Shown here one piece after another: positions 41,554-50,388 of a DNA stretch of 64,000 nucleotides (position 1 is its first letter; every line of letters begins with the position of its first letter). A model generated the notes under the pieces. The model was not told the origin of the DNA and did no database searches. It saw only the letters and a program-made list of their open reading frames with translations. Source of the DNA: JAUMBM01 sp964645715 (GTDB lineage: Bacteria > Bacteroidota > Bacteroidia > Chitinophagales > Saprospiraceae); NCBI GenBank assembly GCA_964645715.1, contig CAZYAO010000004.1, positions 67,177 to 131,176 on the forward strand, written 5' to 3'. The translations under genes were made by a program, and so were the position numbers.

Positions 41554-43560
41554 TTATTTTTTCCAAAAAGCAATATCGCTGAAATGCCTTTTCCCCAATG
41601 CAAAATACTGCCATACGATGCTGCCATAATAGATACCTGCATTGGAGCGGCCGGGGCGAACCGCGACCGATGCTATCAGCCGGTTGTAGTAGTGTCGCTT
41701 GCGCCACCAATAGGCCGCCCTCGGAAAGAAATACCAGTGCGCAGAGATGATGGCTGAGATGTGCTTCCATTTTCCTTGAAATAAAAACAGCCCTCCCGCG
41801 AGGCCGTCGAGCAGCAGGCGCAGCGGCAGCCACCAGATCAGCATGTAGATCGGTGCATTTTTGTAGACTGTCAGCAGGGTATTGCGGAAATTGAGGTACG
41901 CTTTGCGGGCCGACAGATAGTCGAGCGTTCCGCCCCCCAGGTGAAAGACTGAAGCATCGGGTGCAGACCAGATCTCGTAGCCCGCCCGTTTGAGCCGCCA
42001 GCAGATATCGATTTCCTCAGAATGTGCAAAATAATCCCCGTCGAAGCCCCCTACCCCATGAAAAAGGTCTGCTTTGATGAAAAGCGCCGCTCCACTGGCC
42101 CAAAAGATCTCTTCTGCTTTGTCGTACTGCCCGCGGTCATCCTCCAGATCGCTGAAGATACGACCCCGGCAGAACGGGTAGCCAAGCATGTCAATCCAGC
42201 CACCAGCAGCACCAGCATATTCAAACTTGCCCGGTTGTGTAAGCGACAGAATTTTGGGCTGAACAGCAGCGACCTCCGGTGCCGACCAGAGGCGCTGCAG
42301 GCAGGGTTTCATCCATCCCTCCTGTACAGCCACGTCCGAATTGAGTAGCACGTAGGTGTCGGCATCCAAGGTCTTCAGTGCCTGGTTGTAGCCTTCTGCA
42401 AAGCCATAATTTTGGGGCAATGCAATGACACTCACGTCTGGCTGGTGCGTCCTTACCCAATCTACAGAACCATCGGTTGATGCATTGTCTGCCAGATAAA
42501 CAGTTGTGCCGGGCTCTGTATGGGCGAGGACAGACGGTAAATACTCCCTGAGATAAGCTATACCGTTGTAGTTCAGGATAACAATAGCCGTCTTGCGAGC
42601 CCGTTGAGCAGGCGCCGATGCAAGTGCAGCCGCCGCCAGGCGGGAACGTGCCTGCTCGCGATCTGCTGCGAGTTGCTGCTGCAGTGCCTCGACCGATTCG
42701 AATGTAGCGTCGGGTCGAATAAACTCGACAAACTCAACCTCCAGCGTCTGGCCATAGATATACTCATCAAAATCAAAAATATTGACTTCAATCGAACGAT
42801 GATTATCGTCTTTGATGGTCGGGCGCTGTCCGATGTACAACATACCCTCGTAGGTATTGCCTTCATGCAGTACCCGCACGGCATAAATACCATCCCGCGG
42901 AACCAGTTTATTGGGCGTACCCGGCTGCAGGTTGGCCGTTGGAAAGCCCATTTTTGTGCCTAGCTGGCGGCCATAGATAACCTTGGCGATGAGGGTATAC
43001 GGATGACCCAGCAGCCGGTTGGCAGTGGCTATATCCCCCTCTTCTACCGCCTTGCGGATTTTTGTCGAACTGATAGAAAGATTATCAACTACCTGCTTTT
43101 CAATCTGTATCACTTCATAGCCCAATGAGCGACCATGCCATTCGAGGTAGTTGATATCCCCCATCCTGTTGAGGCCAAAGCGATGATCGTAACCGATGAC
43201 TACATAGCGAGGATGGAAGCGACCGACAATGAATTTGTGGATATACTCATCAGCACTCAGCTGGGAAAAAGCCACAGAGAAAGGCGCGATAACCAGATGG
43301 TCTACCGCATAGCTTCCAATCAGCGATATCTTTTCCTCGATGGTAGAGAGCAGACTGAGTTTGTCATCCTGCGGGTAGATAATGCTGCGCGGGTGCGGAT
43401 GAAAAGTGATAACGACACTTTCGCCCCCCGTACGCCTTGCCAGCCGGTTGATTCGGTGCAACAATTCCTGATGCCCCAGATGCACCCCGTCGAACGAACC
43501 TATGGTAATTACCGCGTTGTTGAACGCCGGCAGTTGATCTAAATCGTAATGTACCTTCAT
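41554..43560 (-). CDS. ribF: RibF (riboflavin kinase/FAD synthetase) fused to a GT2 glycosyltransferase
   Basis: 668 aa on one continuous frame. Residues about 1-310 are RibF: ITIGSFDGVHLGHQELL (FAD synthetase HxGH), FHPHPRSI, VIGYDHRFG, ISSTKIRKAVEEGDI, then the riboflavin kinase part KMGFPTANLQPG, GIYAVRVLHEGNTYEGMLYI, VNIFDFDEYIYG. An Ala/Arg-rich linker (about 305-330) joins a GT2 domain: TAIVILNYNGIAYL, VYLADNASTDGS, YVLLNSDVAVQEGWM, ASGAALFIKADLFHGVGGFD, SEEIDICWRLKRAGYEIWS. Two hydrophobic segments follow (YMLIWWLPLRLLLDGLAGGLF). RibF makes FMN and FAD; the GT2 part resembles rhamnosyl- or polysaccharide transferases. No stop or frameshift is visible at the junction. Confidence 0.88.
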   Translation of the reverse strand: MKVHYDLDQLPAFNNAVITIGSFDGVHLGHQELLHRINRLARRTGGESVVITFHPHPRSIIYPQDDKLSLLSTIEEKISLIGSYAVDHLVIAPFSVAFSQLSADEYIHKFIVGRFHPRYVVIGYDHRFGLNRMGDINYLEWHGRSLGYEVIQIEKQVVDNLSISSTKIRKAVEEGDIATANRLLGHPYTLIAKVIYGRQLGTKMGFPTANLQPGTPNKLVPRDGIYAVRVLHEGNTYEGMLYIGQRPTIKDDNHRSIEVNIFDFDEYIYGQTLEVEFVEFIRPDATFESVEALQQQLAADREQARSRLAAAALASAPAQRARKTAIVILNYNGIAYLREYLPSVLAHTEPGTTVYLADNASTDGSVDWVRTHQPDVSVIALPQNYGFAEGYNQALKTLDADTYVLLNSDVAVQEGWMKPCLQRLWSAPEVAAVQPKILSLTQPGKFEYAGAAGGWIDMLGYPFCRGRIFSDLEDDRGQYDKAEEIFWASGAALFIKADLFHGVGGFDGDYFAHSEEIDICWRLKRAGYEIWSAPDASVFHLGGGTLDYLSARKAYLNFRNTLLTVYKNAPIYMLIWWLPLRLLLDGLAGGLFLFQGKWKHISAIISAHWYFFPRAAYWWRKRHYYNRLIASVAVRPGRSNAGIYYGSIVWQYFALGKRHFSDIAFWKK

Positions 43561-43567
43561 AACAACG

Positions 43568-43575
43568 CAAAAGTA
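43568..43575 (-). promoter_or_regulatory. -7 promoter box (TACTTTTG) of the ribF fusion gene
   Basis: TACTTTTG on the minus strand, 8 nt before ATG 43560, which would give a very short leader. Confidence 0.5.
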
Positions 43576-43622
43576 ATCCTATTCCTACACGAAAAAACCT
43601 AATGCAACAAAGAATTGTTCTA

Positions 43623-43630
43623 TAACTTTG
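43623..43630 (+). promoter_or_regulatory. -7 promoter box (TAACTTTG) of mrp
   Basis: TAnnTTTG match 34 nt before ATG 43664, divergent from the ribF promoter. Confidence 0.5.
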
Positions 43631-43663
43631 TCAGATTAAGCTGTAAAAAAGCCCGCGAACGCG

Positions 43664-44764
43664 ATGGAATACGATAAAACAACCGTGGTAAAAGCACTGG
43701 CCAAGGTAATGGATCCCAACACTGGTCAAGATCTCATATCTGCCAGTATGGTGCGCGATCTACAGATTGATGGTCATAACGTCAATTTCACACTTGAATT
43801 GCCTTCCCTCAGCGCAACTTACAAGTCAGACCTCAATTTTGCCTGCATGGAGGCCATCATGGCCGTTTACCCGGCAGCCAATGTCAACATCCATGTCACT
43901 TCCCGGGCGCTCGACAACCAAGGACAGGGACCGACCAACCCCATGAGTCAGGTGCGCAACATCATCGCCGTTGCCTCCGGCAAGGGCGGTGTCGGCAAAT
44001 CTACCGTAGCCGTCAATCTGGCACTTGCCCTGCAACAACTGGGTGCTAAGGTAGGGCTGCTGGATGCAGATTTGTACGGTCCCTCCATGCCTACCATGCT
44101 TGGACTGCAAGGGCAGCGCCCCAAGGTGCAAGATTTTTACGGGCAGCCCAAGATTGTACCGCTGCAGGCTTACGGGATGCCAGTCATGTCTATCGGCTTC
44201 ATCATTGAGCCGGAGCAGGCTGTTGTGCTACGCGGCCCCCGGCTGTCAGGCGTCATCCGGCAGTTTTTCAACGACACTGTCTGGCCGCCATTGGATTACT
44301 TAGTAGTTGATTTACCACCCGGCACAGGCGATGTACAGCTCACGCTAGTACAAACAGCTCCCATCACGGGGGTAGTGCTGGTCACCACACCGCAGGAAGT
44401 AGCCTTAGTTGACGCTGTAAAAGCCATGAACATGTTCCTGCTGCCCAATATCAATGTCCCCATTTTGGGCGTGGTCGAAAATATGGCTTGGTTTACCCCT
44501 GCCGAGCTGCCCAACAACAAATACTACATTTTTGGTGAGGGAGGAGGTAAAAAGCTCGCTAAGATGAGCAACAGCGTACTGCTGGGGCAGGTGCCGCTGG
44601 TGCAGGGCATCCGGGAATCAGGCGATGCCGGTAAGCCGGCAGCCTTGGCCGCAGAAGCTTCCGTGCAGGAGGCTTTCGCCAAAATTGCCCGCGACACAGC
44701 GCGGCAGATTGCCGTACGCAATGAAACACTGGCACCGACACAAGTTGTACGGTTGGACAATTAG
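43664..44764 (+). CDS. apbC: Mrp/NBP35-type Fe-S cluster carrier ATPase (ApbC)
   Basis: 366 aa. N-terminal DUF59/MIP18-like domain (VVKALAKVMDPNTGQDLISA, MVRDLQIDG), then the P-loop ATPase: ASGKGGVGKSTVAVNLALAL, GLLDADLYGPSMPTMLG, DYLVVDLPPGTGDVQLTLVQ, VVTTPQEVALVDAVKAMNMF. It assembles or carries Fe-S clusters. The C-terminal half (MAWFTPAELPNNKYYIFGEG) has no C-x-x-C pair, unlike many Mrp proteins. A NifU-domain gene follows 16 nt downstream and would be its functional partner. Confidence 0.92.
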   Translation: MEYDKTTVVKALAKVMDPNTGQDLISASMVRDLQIDGHNVNFTLELPSLSATYKSDLNFACMEAIMAVYPAANVNIHVTSRALDNQGQGPTNPMSQVRNIIAVASGKGGVGKSTVAVNLALALQQLGAKVGLLDADLYGPSMPTMLGLQGQRPKVQDFYGQPKIVPLQAYGMPVMSIGFIIEPEQAVVLRGPRLSGVIRQFFNDTVWPPLDYLVVDLPPGTGDVQLTLVQTAPITGVVLVTTPQEVALVDAVKAMNMFLLPNINVPILGVVENMAWFTPAELPNNKYYIFGEGGGKKLAKMSNSVLLGQVPLVQGIRESGDAGKPAALAAEASVQEAFAKIARDTARQIAVRNETLAPTQVVRLDN

Positions 44765-44767
44765 TAT

Positions 44768-44775
44768 TACTTTTG
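44768..44775 (+). promoter_or_regulatory. Possible -7 box (TACTTTTG) before the NifU-domain gene
   Basis: Lies directly after the mrp stop. A start at 44779 or later would leave ATG 44790 as an alternative start. Confidence 0.35.
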
Positions 44776-44780
44776 CTAAA

Positions 44781-45038
44781 ATGCATATCATGTTATCCTC
44801 TGAAAAAGAACAGCTGCTGCAGGCTATCGATGCCGCACTCGATGCAGTGCGACCCCACTTAGCCGTCGACGGTGGCAATGTAGAGGTTGTAGATGTCACT
44901 GACGAAGGCATCGTACAGGTAAAATGGCTGGGCAACTGCCAAAACTGCAACATGTCCGTTTTTACCATGCGTGCAGGTGTGGAACAGGCTATCCGGAGTC
45001 GTGTGCCCGAAATCGCTGGTGTGGAAGCTGTTAACTAA
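44781..45038 (+). CDS. NifU C-terminal domain protein (Nfu-type Fe-S carrier)
   Basis: 85 aa from ATG 44781 (ATG 44790 also possible): LQAIDAALDAVRPHLAVDGG, NVEVVDVTDEGIVQVKWLGN, CQNCNMSVFTMRAGVEQAIR. The CxxC (CQNC) is the cluster ligand of the Nfu family. Nfu proteins hold and deliver a [4Fe-4S] cluster between monomers. Next to an Mrp ATPase, it forms a compact Fe-S maturation unit. Confidence 0.93.
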   Translation: MHIMLSSEKEQLLQAIDAALDAVRPHLAVDGGNVEVVDVTDEGIVQVKWLGNCQNCNMSVFTMRAGVEQAIRSRVPEIAGVEAVN

Positions 45039-45146
45039 TCCATTAATTTTTTTAACGCAATTTTAACCACAGACACAGCTGAATCAGACAACATTTGAGC
45101 GACCTCAAACGCTTTTATGATATACTCTGTAAAAATTACTTCAGCT

Positions 45147-45605
45147 ATGAAAAAGGTACTTCTCCTTTCAGGTTTTTTTGCCCTCTTATTCTTGGGTAGC
45201 TTGCAGGCGCAGACGCAGTACAAAGTCGTCACAGTTGTCGAGTCCATCATTCCGGCAGGAATAGGCCGCTCGCGCATCATTGAAAACAACGAGGCTGTAC
45301 CCATCGCCCAATATACGACGCAACGTACCGACGGCCGCACCAGCGGGCAGGGTGACATTGACCGCAGCGACCTCAAGATCAGCAATTTCTACGAAACAAA
45401 GCTGCTCAACTTCTTTAGTATGGGTGGCATCAACTTTCAGAACATCGCCTCTAACGATGCGCTGATCAGCGCCAAACTCGACCAGCTGACCGCTGAGGGG
45501 TGGGAGCTGGCGTTTGTTACCAGCGGTGTAGAAAGTCAGGGCTCGGATACTGACCAACAAGGTATTTTTATTACCCGCTTTGTTTTTAAGAAGGTCAGCC
45601 GATAA
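45147..45605 (+). CDS. Small secreted protein, unknown function
   Basis: 152 aa. Signal peptide MKKVLLLSGFFALLFLGSLQ followed by AQ, cleaved near residue 22. The mature part is polar, with KVVTVVESIIPAGIGRSRII and LLNFFSMGGINFQNIASND, and a C-terminus EGWELAFVTSGVESQG, GIFITRFVFKKVSR, reminiscent of short DUF4177-like domains (E-GW-E-L pattern) but not certain. ATG 45147 is preferred to 45117. Its last codons and terminator are the unit of the 60-bp tandem repeat that follows. Confidence 0.7.
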   Translation: MKKVLLLSGFFALLFLGSLQAQTQYKVVTVVESIIPAGIGRSRIIENNEAVPIAQYTTQRTDGRTSGQGDIDRSDLKISNFYETKLLNFFSMGGINFQNIASNDALISAKLDQLTAEGWELAFVTSGVESQGSDTDQQGIFITRFVFKKVSR

Positions 45606-45865
45606 ATATGTTCATTTTGCTGCTTCCAGCAGCAAAATGAACCAACAAAGAAGGTCAGCCGATAAATATGTTCATTTTGCTGCTTTCAGCAGCAAAATGA
45701 ACNNNNNNNNNNNNNNNNNNNNNNNNNNNNNNNNNNNNNNNNNNNNNNNNNNNNNNNNNNNNNNNNNNNNNNNNNNNNNNNNNNNNNNNNNNNNNNNNNN
45801 NNAAGAAGGTCAGCCGATAAATATGTTCATTTTGCTGCTTTCAGCAGCAAAATGAACCAATAAAG
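45591..45865. repeat. 60-bp tandem repeat array spanning a scaffold gap
   Basis: The unit begins AAGGTCAGCCGATAA and contains the end of the gene (KVSR-stop) plus a 14-bp hairpin (GTTCATTTTGCTGC / GCAGCAAAATGAAC). Copies: 45591-45650, 45651-45702 (cut by N), and 45806-45865 after the gap. The gap is 100 N, so the number of copies is unknown. Confidence 0.85.
45703..45802. other. Scaffold gap (100 N) inside the tandem repeat
   Basis: Placeholder of 100 N inside the 60-bp repeat array, probably a collapsed repeat. Confidence 0.95.
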
Positions 45866-45910
45866 CAAGTGCCCGTTGATTTTTTCTAAAAAATCAACGG
45901 GCACTTGCTT
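45863..45910. terminator. 23-bp bidirectional terminator hairpin
   Basis: A perfect arm of 23 bp, AAGCAAGTGCCCGTTG plus the T run, with a 2-nt centre, between converging genes. Confidence 0.8.
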
Positions 45911-45929
45911 ATATCCTGTACGTACTTGA

Positions 45930-47327
45930 TTACGCCTTAAGCTCCGTATAGTACGTGAAATAGTACGGAATCGTCTCTATCCCTTTGTAAAAGTTGAAGA
46001 TACCATAGTGTTCATTGGGCGAATGCAGCGCATCGCTGTCCAGCCCAAAGCCCATGAGGACACTCTTTACGCCCAAAATCTCTTCAAACAACGCTACGAT
46101 AGGAATACTCCCCCCTTCGCGCTTGGGGATGGGGTCCTTTCCAAAAGTAGCGGCCATGGCCATGTGAGCCGCTTTATACTCAGGCGTATCCGTAGGCGTC
46201 ACTACCGGCTTGCCGCCGTGATGAGGATGCACAGCTACTTTGACCTCCGGCGGTGCTGCGGCCAGAAAGTAATTGGTGAAAAGCTCCGTGATTTTATCAG
46301 GATCCTGGTTGGGTACAAGCCGCATGCTGATTTTGGCAAAAGCTTTGGCAGGCAGTACCGTCTTGGCGCCTTCACCGATATACCCTCCCCAGATACCATT
46401 AACATCCAGCGTTGGACGTATGCTGGTGCGCTCGAGCGTCGTATAGCCCTTTTCACCCCTGATTTCCTGTATGCCCAGACTGCGCTTGTACTCCTCCAGA
46501 CTGAAAGGCGCTTTATTCATCTCCTCCCGCTCGGCATCACTCACCTCCTGTACATCATCGTAAAAACCCGGAATGGTGATATGCTTATGCTCGTCCATCA
46601 TATTGGCAATCATCTCACAGAGAACATTGATAGGATTGCCCACAGCGCCCCCGTACACCCCGGAATGCAGGTCGCGGTTGGAGCCTGTTACTTCCACCTC
46701 CAGATAACTCAGTCCCCGCAGCCCCGTAGTGATGCTGGGTGTATCGTTGGCGATGATACTCGTATCTGAGATCAGGATGACATCGCAGGCGAGGCGCTCC
46801 TTGTGGCTTTGCAGAAAATCGGCCAGGTGAGCAGACCCTACCTCTTCCTCCCCTTCGATCATAAATTTGACATTGCAAGGCAGCGCATCATTGGCCAGCA
46901 TAGCCTCTACCGCCTTGATGTGCATGAACACCTGCCCCTTGTCATCGCAGGAACCCCGGGCGAAAATTGCTCCGTCGGGATGAATATCCGTTTGCTTAAT
47001 CGTTGGCTCAAAAGGAGGACTCTCCCAGAGTTCTATCGGATCAGGTGGCTGCACATCGTAGTGGCCATACACCATGATCGTTGGCTTAGCCGGGTCAATC
47101 ATTTTCTCCCCATAGACAATTGGATGGCCCGGTGTGGGCACAATCTCCACCTTGTCTATGCCAATGCTGGTCAGGTGTGCTGCTACCGCTTCCGCAGTGC
47201 GGCGAACATCGGCTGCGTAGGCAGGATCCGCACTAACCGAAGGAATTCTTAGCAAATCCAGCAACTCATTGAGGAAGCGGTCGCGATGCGCCGCTATGTA
47301 TTGTTGAACCTGTTGCATATTGAACAT
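45930..47327 (-). CDS. Dipeptidase, M20/M28 metallopeptidase family
   Basis: 465 aa. Start ATG 47327 (ATG 47318 also possible). Metal-site motifs: IMVYGHYDVQPPDPIELW (first His, Asp), FARGSCDDKGQVFMHIKA (bridging Asp), MIEGEEEVGSAHL (Glu pair) and ILISDTSIIANDTPSITTGL. A dimerisation lid domain lies in the middle and the ending VKSVLMGFGLDSDALHSPNE has the last His. The protein is of the dipeptidase/acetylornithine-deacetylase-like group (peptidase M20), cytosolic, and it diverges from rmuC. Confidence 0.92.
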   Translation of the reverse strand: MFNMQQVQQYIAAHRDRFLNELLDLLRIPSVSADPAYAADVRRTAEAVAAHLTSIGIDKVEIVPTPGHPIVYGEKMIDPAKPTIMVYGHYDVQPPDPIELWESPPFEPTIKQTDIHPDGAIFARGSCDDKGQVFMHIKAVEAMLANDALPCNVKFMIEGEEEVGSAHLADFLQSHKERLACDVILISDTSIIANDTPSITTGLRGLSYLEVEVTGSNRDLHSGVYGGAVGNPINVLCEMIANMMDEHKHITIPGFYDDVQEVSDAEREEMNKAPFSLEEYKRSLGIQEIRGEKGYTTLERTSIRPTLDVNGIWGGYIGEGAKTVLPAKAFAKISMRLVPNQDPDKITELFTNYFLAAAPPEVKVAVHPHHGGKPVVTPTDTPEYKAAHMAMAATFGKDPIPKREGGSIPIVALFEEILGVKSVLMGFGLDSDALHSPNEHYGIFNFYKGIETIPYYFTYYTELKA

Positions 47328-47334
47328 TTTCCTG

Positions 47335-47342
47335 TAAAGATA
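47335..47342 (-). promoter_or_regulatory. -7 promoter box (TATCTTTA) of the M20 gene
   Basis: TATCTTTA on the minus strand immediately before ATG 47327. Confidence 0.4.
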
Positions 47343-47373
47343 ACCCCCTCGGGCCAAATCCGCAAAAATGTGT

Positions 47374-47381
47374 TACTTTTA
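47374..47381 (+). promoter_or_regulatory. -7 promoter box (TACTTTTA) of rmuC
   Basis: TACTTTTA on the plus strand, 33 nt before ATG 47414. Confidence 0.4.
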
Positions 47382-47413
47382 CCCAGCCAATAACCAAAAT
47401 AATCTGCCCCATT

Positions 47414-48772
47414 ATGACGACCGCCGCCATACTAATTACGGCCTTGGCCTGCCTGCTGGCAGGCATTGTGGCTGGTTTTTTTTTCGGAAAAATATACCAG
47501 CAGGGGCGCCTGCAGGCAGACCTCCTGCCGCGGCAGGAGGTCGAGCGTGACTATGTGCCCAAAGCTACTTTTGCTGCCATCACAACCCAGGCGCAACAAT
47601 ATGAAAAGCGCTGGCAAGAGTCCCTCACCGCCGAACGGGACCTGGCAGCTCGCCTGGCCGAGTCCAATGCACACCTGCTGCATCTCGAAGAAAAGCTGAA
47701 CAATCAGGAAGGAGAGATGAAAAGGCTGCAGGAACAGGCCCGCCTGACCTTCGAAAATCTTGCCAATCGACTGCTGGAAGAAAAAAGCGCCCGCTTTGCC
47801 AGTGCCAACAAAGAACAGATTGATGGTCTGCTGCAGCCCATGAAGACGCAACTGGATAGTTTTAGTAAGCAGATTAAGGATATGTATATCGATGAAACCC
47901 GGGAGCGCAGCAGCCTCAAGGAGCAACTCGAGCAGCTACGGCTGCTCAACCAACAGCTGAGCACCGATGCCAACCAGCTGGCGCTGGCACTCAAGGGGAG
48001 TAGCAAAACGCAGGGTGACTGGGGAGAAATTCAGCTCGAGCGACTGCTTGAGAAAGCAGGCCTGCAAAACAATGTACACTACCGCACCCAATCTTCTTTC
48101 CGCAACGAAGACGGACGCCATAAGCGGCCGGATTTTATCATCCTGCTGCCCGACAACCGCCACCTGATCATCGACTGCAAAGTGTCACTCACCGACTACG
48201 ACCGCTATAGCCAGGCGACCGACAACCAAGAGCAGAGCAGGCATCTGAAAGCGCATATCGAGAGCTTGCGCAGACATATCAAGGACCTGAGCAACCAAAA
48301 CTACCAGCAACTCTACCAGCTCAATTCGCCCGACTACCTGCTGCTGTTTGTCCCTATCGAACCGGCTTACCAACTGGCCGTGCAACACGATGATAAACTT
48401 TTTGCAGATGCTTTTGACCAAAATATCGTGCTGGTGACTGCCTCTACCCTGCTGGCAACCATGCGCACGGTCTCCTATATCTGGAGACAGGAGAAACAGA
48501 AGCGCAGCGTGCAGGAAATTGCCCGCCAAAGCGGTAAGTTGTACGACAAATTTGTTGGCTTTACCAATGATCTGCTACAGATCGGGCAGCGGCTCGACCA
48601 GGCACAGTCGGGCTACCAGGAAGCTATGAAGAAACTAAAGGAAGGAAAAAAAGGCAGCACCCTCATCGATCAGGCCGAAAAACTCCGGCTGCTGGGGGCA
48701 GATGTCACTAAGACATTGCCGCCTTCGTTACTGGATACCGAGGAGGAAGAGGAAGAAGCAGACAATTCTTGA
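47414..48772 (+). CDS. rmuC: RmuC-family DNA recombination protein
   Basis: 452 aa. One N-terminal TM helix (IAALILLA-type, ILITALACLLAGIVAGFFFG), then a coiled coil (about residues 50-190, rich in E, L and Q), then the RmuC nuclease-like domain: QGDWGEIQLERLLEKAGLQN, RPDFIILLPDNRHLIIDCKV (PD-(D/E)xK-type), LYDKFVGFTNDLLQIGQRLD. RmuC limits inversions at short inverted repeats in E. coli. The stop is followed at once by two terminator hairpins, the first overlapping the stop codon. Confidence 0.93.
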   Translation: MTTAAILITALACLLAGIVAGFFFGKIYQQGRLQADLLPRQEVERDYVPKATFAAITTQAQQYEKRWQESLTAERDLAARLAESNAHLLHLEEKLNNQEGEMKRLQEQARLTFENLANRLLEEKSARFASANKEQIDGLLQPMKTQLDSFSKQIKDMYIDETRERSSLKEQLEQLRLLNQQLSTDANQLALALKGSSKTQGDWGEIQLERLLEKAGLQNNVHYRTQSSFRNEDGRHKRPDFIILLPDNRHLIIDCKVSLTDYDRYSQATDNQEQSRHLKAHIESLRRHIKDLSNQNYQQLYQLNSPDYLLLFVPIEPAYQLAVQHDDKLFADAFDQNIVLVTASTLLATMRTVSYIWRQEKQKRSVQEIARQSGKLYDKFVGFTNDLLQIGQRLDQAQSGYQEAMKKLKEGKKGSTLIDQAEKLRLLGADVTKTLPPSLLDTEEEEEEADNS

Positions 48773-48799
48773 TTGTTAAAACAATCAAGAATTGTCTGC
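48758..48799. terminator. 20-bp hairpin overlapping the rmuC stop
   Basis: Arms begin GCAGACAATTCTTGATTGTT and complement exactly around a 2-nt centre. The TGA stop lies in the stem. Confidence 0.8.
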
Positions 48800-48803
48800 C
48801 TGT

Positions 48804-48846
48804 TTGTTGTTTTTTTTCGCTGCGACAGCAGCGAAAAAAACAACAA
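48804..48846. terminator. T-rich hairpin between converging genes
   Basis: TTGTTG, a T run, CGCTGC and its near-exact complement, with loop GACA. Confidence 0.7.
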
Positions 48847-48850
48847 GGGA

Positions 48851-50242
48851 TTACTCCTCTGCTTTGCGCTTACGACGAGTCTTAAACAACTCCACCACTT
48901 CCTTCTCCTCGAGGAAATCGAGATCGAGAAAAGAAGAAGAAACAAACCGCTTGATATCCTGATAGTCCCTGCCGCGCTTATCCGTATAGTATGCCAGCAG
49001 CTTGCGGACATAATTCATCGACAGATCTTCGATGTCCTGATTGAACTGCTGGTTGCCAAACAGCGCAATGTAGAGTGAAAAGACTTTGCTGATCTCAAAG
49101 AATTCGGGATAATCACGCTCTTCCAGGTTGTTGATGAAACGCGCGAAGTAGCGATAAATAGTGCGACGTATACCCTCGTTAAAGCGCGACAGACCATCGT
49201 GTTGGTTGCAGGTATCGCGAATCGCCTCCTGTACTTCGGGCAACAAATACCCCTTGTCGTGGATGAGATCAACCAGCTTGAAATATTCGCTCAGCTGATT
49301 GTCCAGTCTTTTATCTACAATAGCAGACATGCGCCTGTCTTCCGCAGGTCTGATATCCACACCCTTGGCTGACAAATCCAGCAAGAAAGACAACACCTTA
49401 TCGTCAGCTTCAAAGATAGAAGACACCTGGTCGTTGAAGACCGCCGCCAGATTCTGGTGGCTGGCGTCAGGTATATCAAAGAAAGCAGCATAAATTGTCA
49501 GAAGGTAAAGGAACTCGTCCTCCCCGTACAGCTCATCGTTGGCCAACAGTTCGTCCATCGGCTGTACAAGGCTTTGGTTGAAGCTGGGATGGTGCACTAC
49601 CCGATGCACCAGAAAGTCGCGAAGGGTATTGTAGTACACCTTGAGTTCTGCAGCCGTCGTCGGGAAAATAGCCGTTTGGAAAACTTCATTCCTAAACTGA
49701 CGTGCATAGCGCTCGTAACCAACACCGCGCTCCGTTTCATGGCGATAGCGCTCAATTTTTTGGCTTTGCAGATAGTGCCGAATGCGCTTATTCTCGATTT
49801 GGTTGAACAGGTTGGTCACCCAGATATCACTGCTCAGTGCGAGTCCCATCTGCACCGACTGCCCTACCCTTTTCTTCAGGATGTCAAAATTGGTAGACTG
49901 GCAGAGCGCCATCAGGATTTCTTTGAAATGCTCCTGTGGCCGTACGTACTTGTAGTGCTTATCAATTTCACCCCGAAGAACAGCATGCCCCAGAATACGA
50001 GGCAAAAACAGTCCTTCGAAAGCCGGATCTAACAGAATCAGCTCAAATGCCAGCAATTGCAACGGATGATGAATGGCAACCGTCTCATAGACTGAGGCAA
50101 TCCGGGGCTCATAAGCATCCTTTAGCTGGTTATACAGCTCTTCTTCTTCCTCTTCCAGATACTGTTGCAACAGCTCACTATCCTGAATTTCAGCAGCTAA
50201 AACTTCTAGCTGCTCAATGTATTCGCTATTTAATTCGTACAT
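48851..50242 (-). CDS. Conserved hypothetical protein, unknown function
   Basis: 463 aa, soluble, mainly helical, rich in Leu, Glu and aromatic residues: LLAFELILLDPAFEGLFLPR, YKYVRPQEHFKEILMALCQ, IENKRIRHYLQSQKIERYRH, LKVYYNTLRDFLVHRVVHHP, FARFINNLEERDYPEFFEIS, and a basic tail KTRRKRKAEE. I recognise no domain. It lies between rmuC and a metallophosphoesterase, with its own terminator on the far side. Its length and lack of signal or membrane segments suggest a cytosolic, perhaps nucleic-acid-associated helical protein (inference only). Confidence 0.7.
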   Translation of the reverse strand: MYELNSEYIEQLEVLAAEIQDSELLQQYLEEEEEELYNQLKDAYEPRIASVYETVAIHHPLQLLAFELILLDPAFEGLFLPRILGHAVLRGEIDKHYKYVRPQEHFKEILMALCQSTNFDILKKRVGQSVQMGLALSSDIWVTNLFNQIENKRIRHYLQSQKIERYRHETERGVGYERYARQFRNEVFQTAIFPTTAAELKVYYNTLRDFLVHRVVHHPSFNQSLVQPMDELLANDELYGEDEFLYLLTIYAAFFDIPDASHQNLAAVFNDQVSSIFEADDKVLSFLLDLSAKGVDIRPAEDRRMSAIVDKRLDNQLSEYFKLVDLIHDKGYLLPEVQEAIRDTCNQHDGLSRFNEGIRRTIYRYFARFINNLEERDYPEFFEISKVFSLYIALFGNQQFNQDIEDLSMNYVRKLLAYYTDKRGRDYQDIKRFVSSSFLDLDFLEEKEVVELFKTRRKRKAEE

Positions 50243-50264
50243 AAGACATGCCTATTTGAACAAA

Positions 50265-50300
50265 GAACCTGGCAGTGCCAATAGAGGCACTGCCAGGTTC
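50265..50300. terminator. 15-bp terminator of the metallophosphoesterase gene
   Basis: GAACCTGGCAGTGCC and its exact complement around a 6-nt loop, between two minus-strand genes. Confidence 0.75.
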
Positions 50301-50388
50301 TGAAACCATAATTTCTACAAAAGTAAGGCATTTTCATCATAATTGCTTCTGTTGCTGCTTTTATTTTTACAGCCTTTCACAGCTTATC

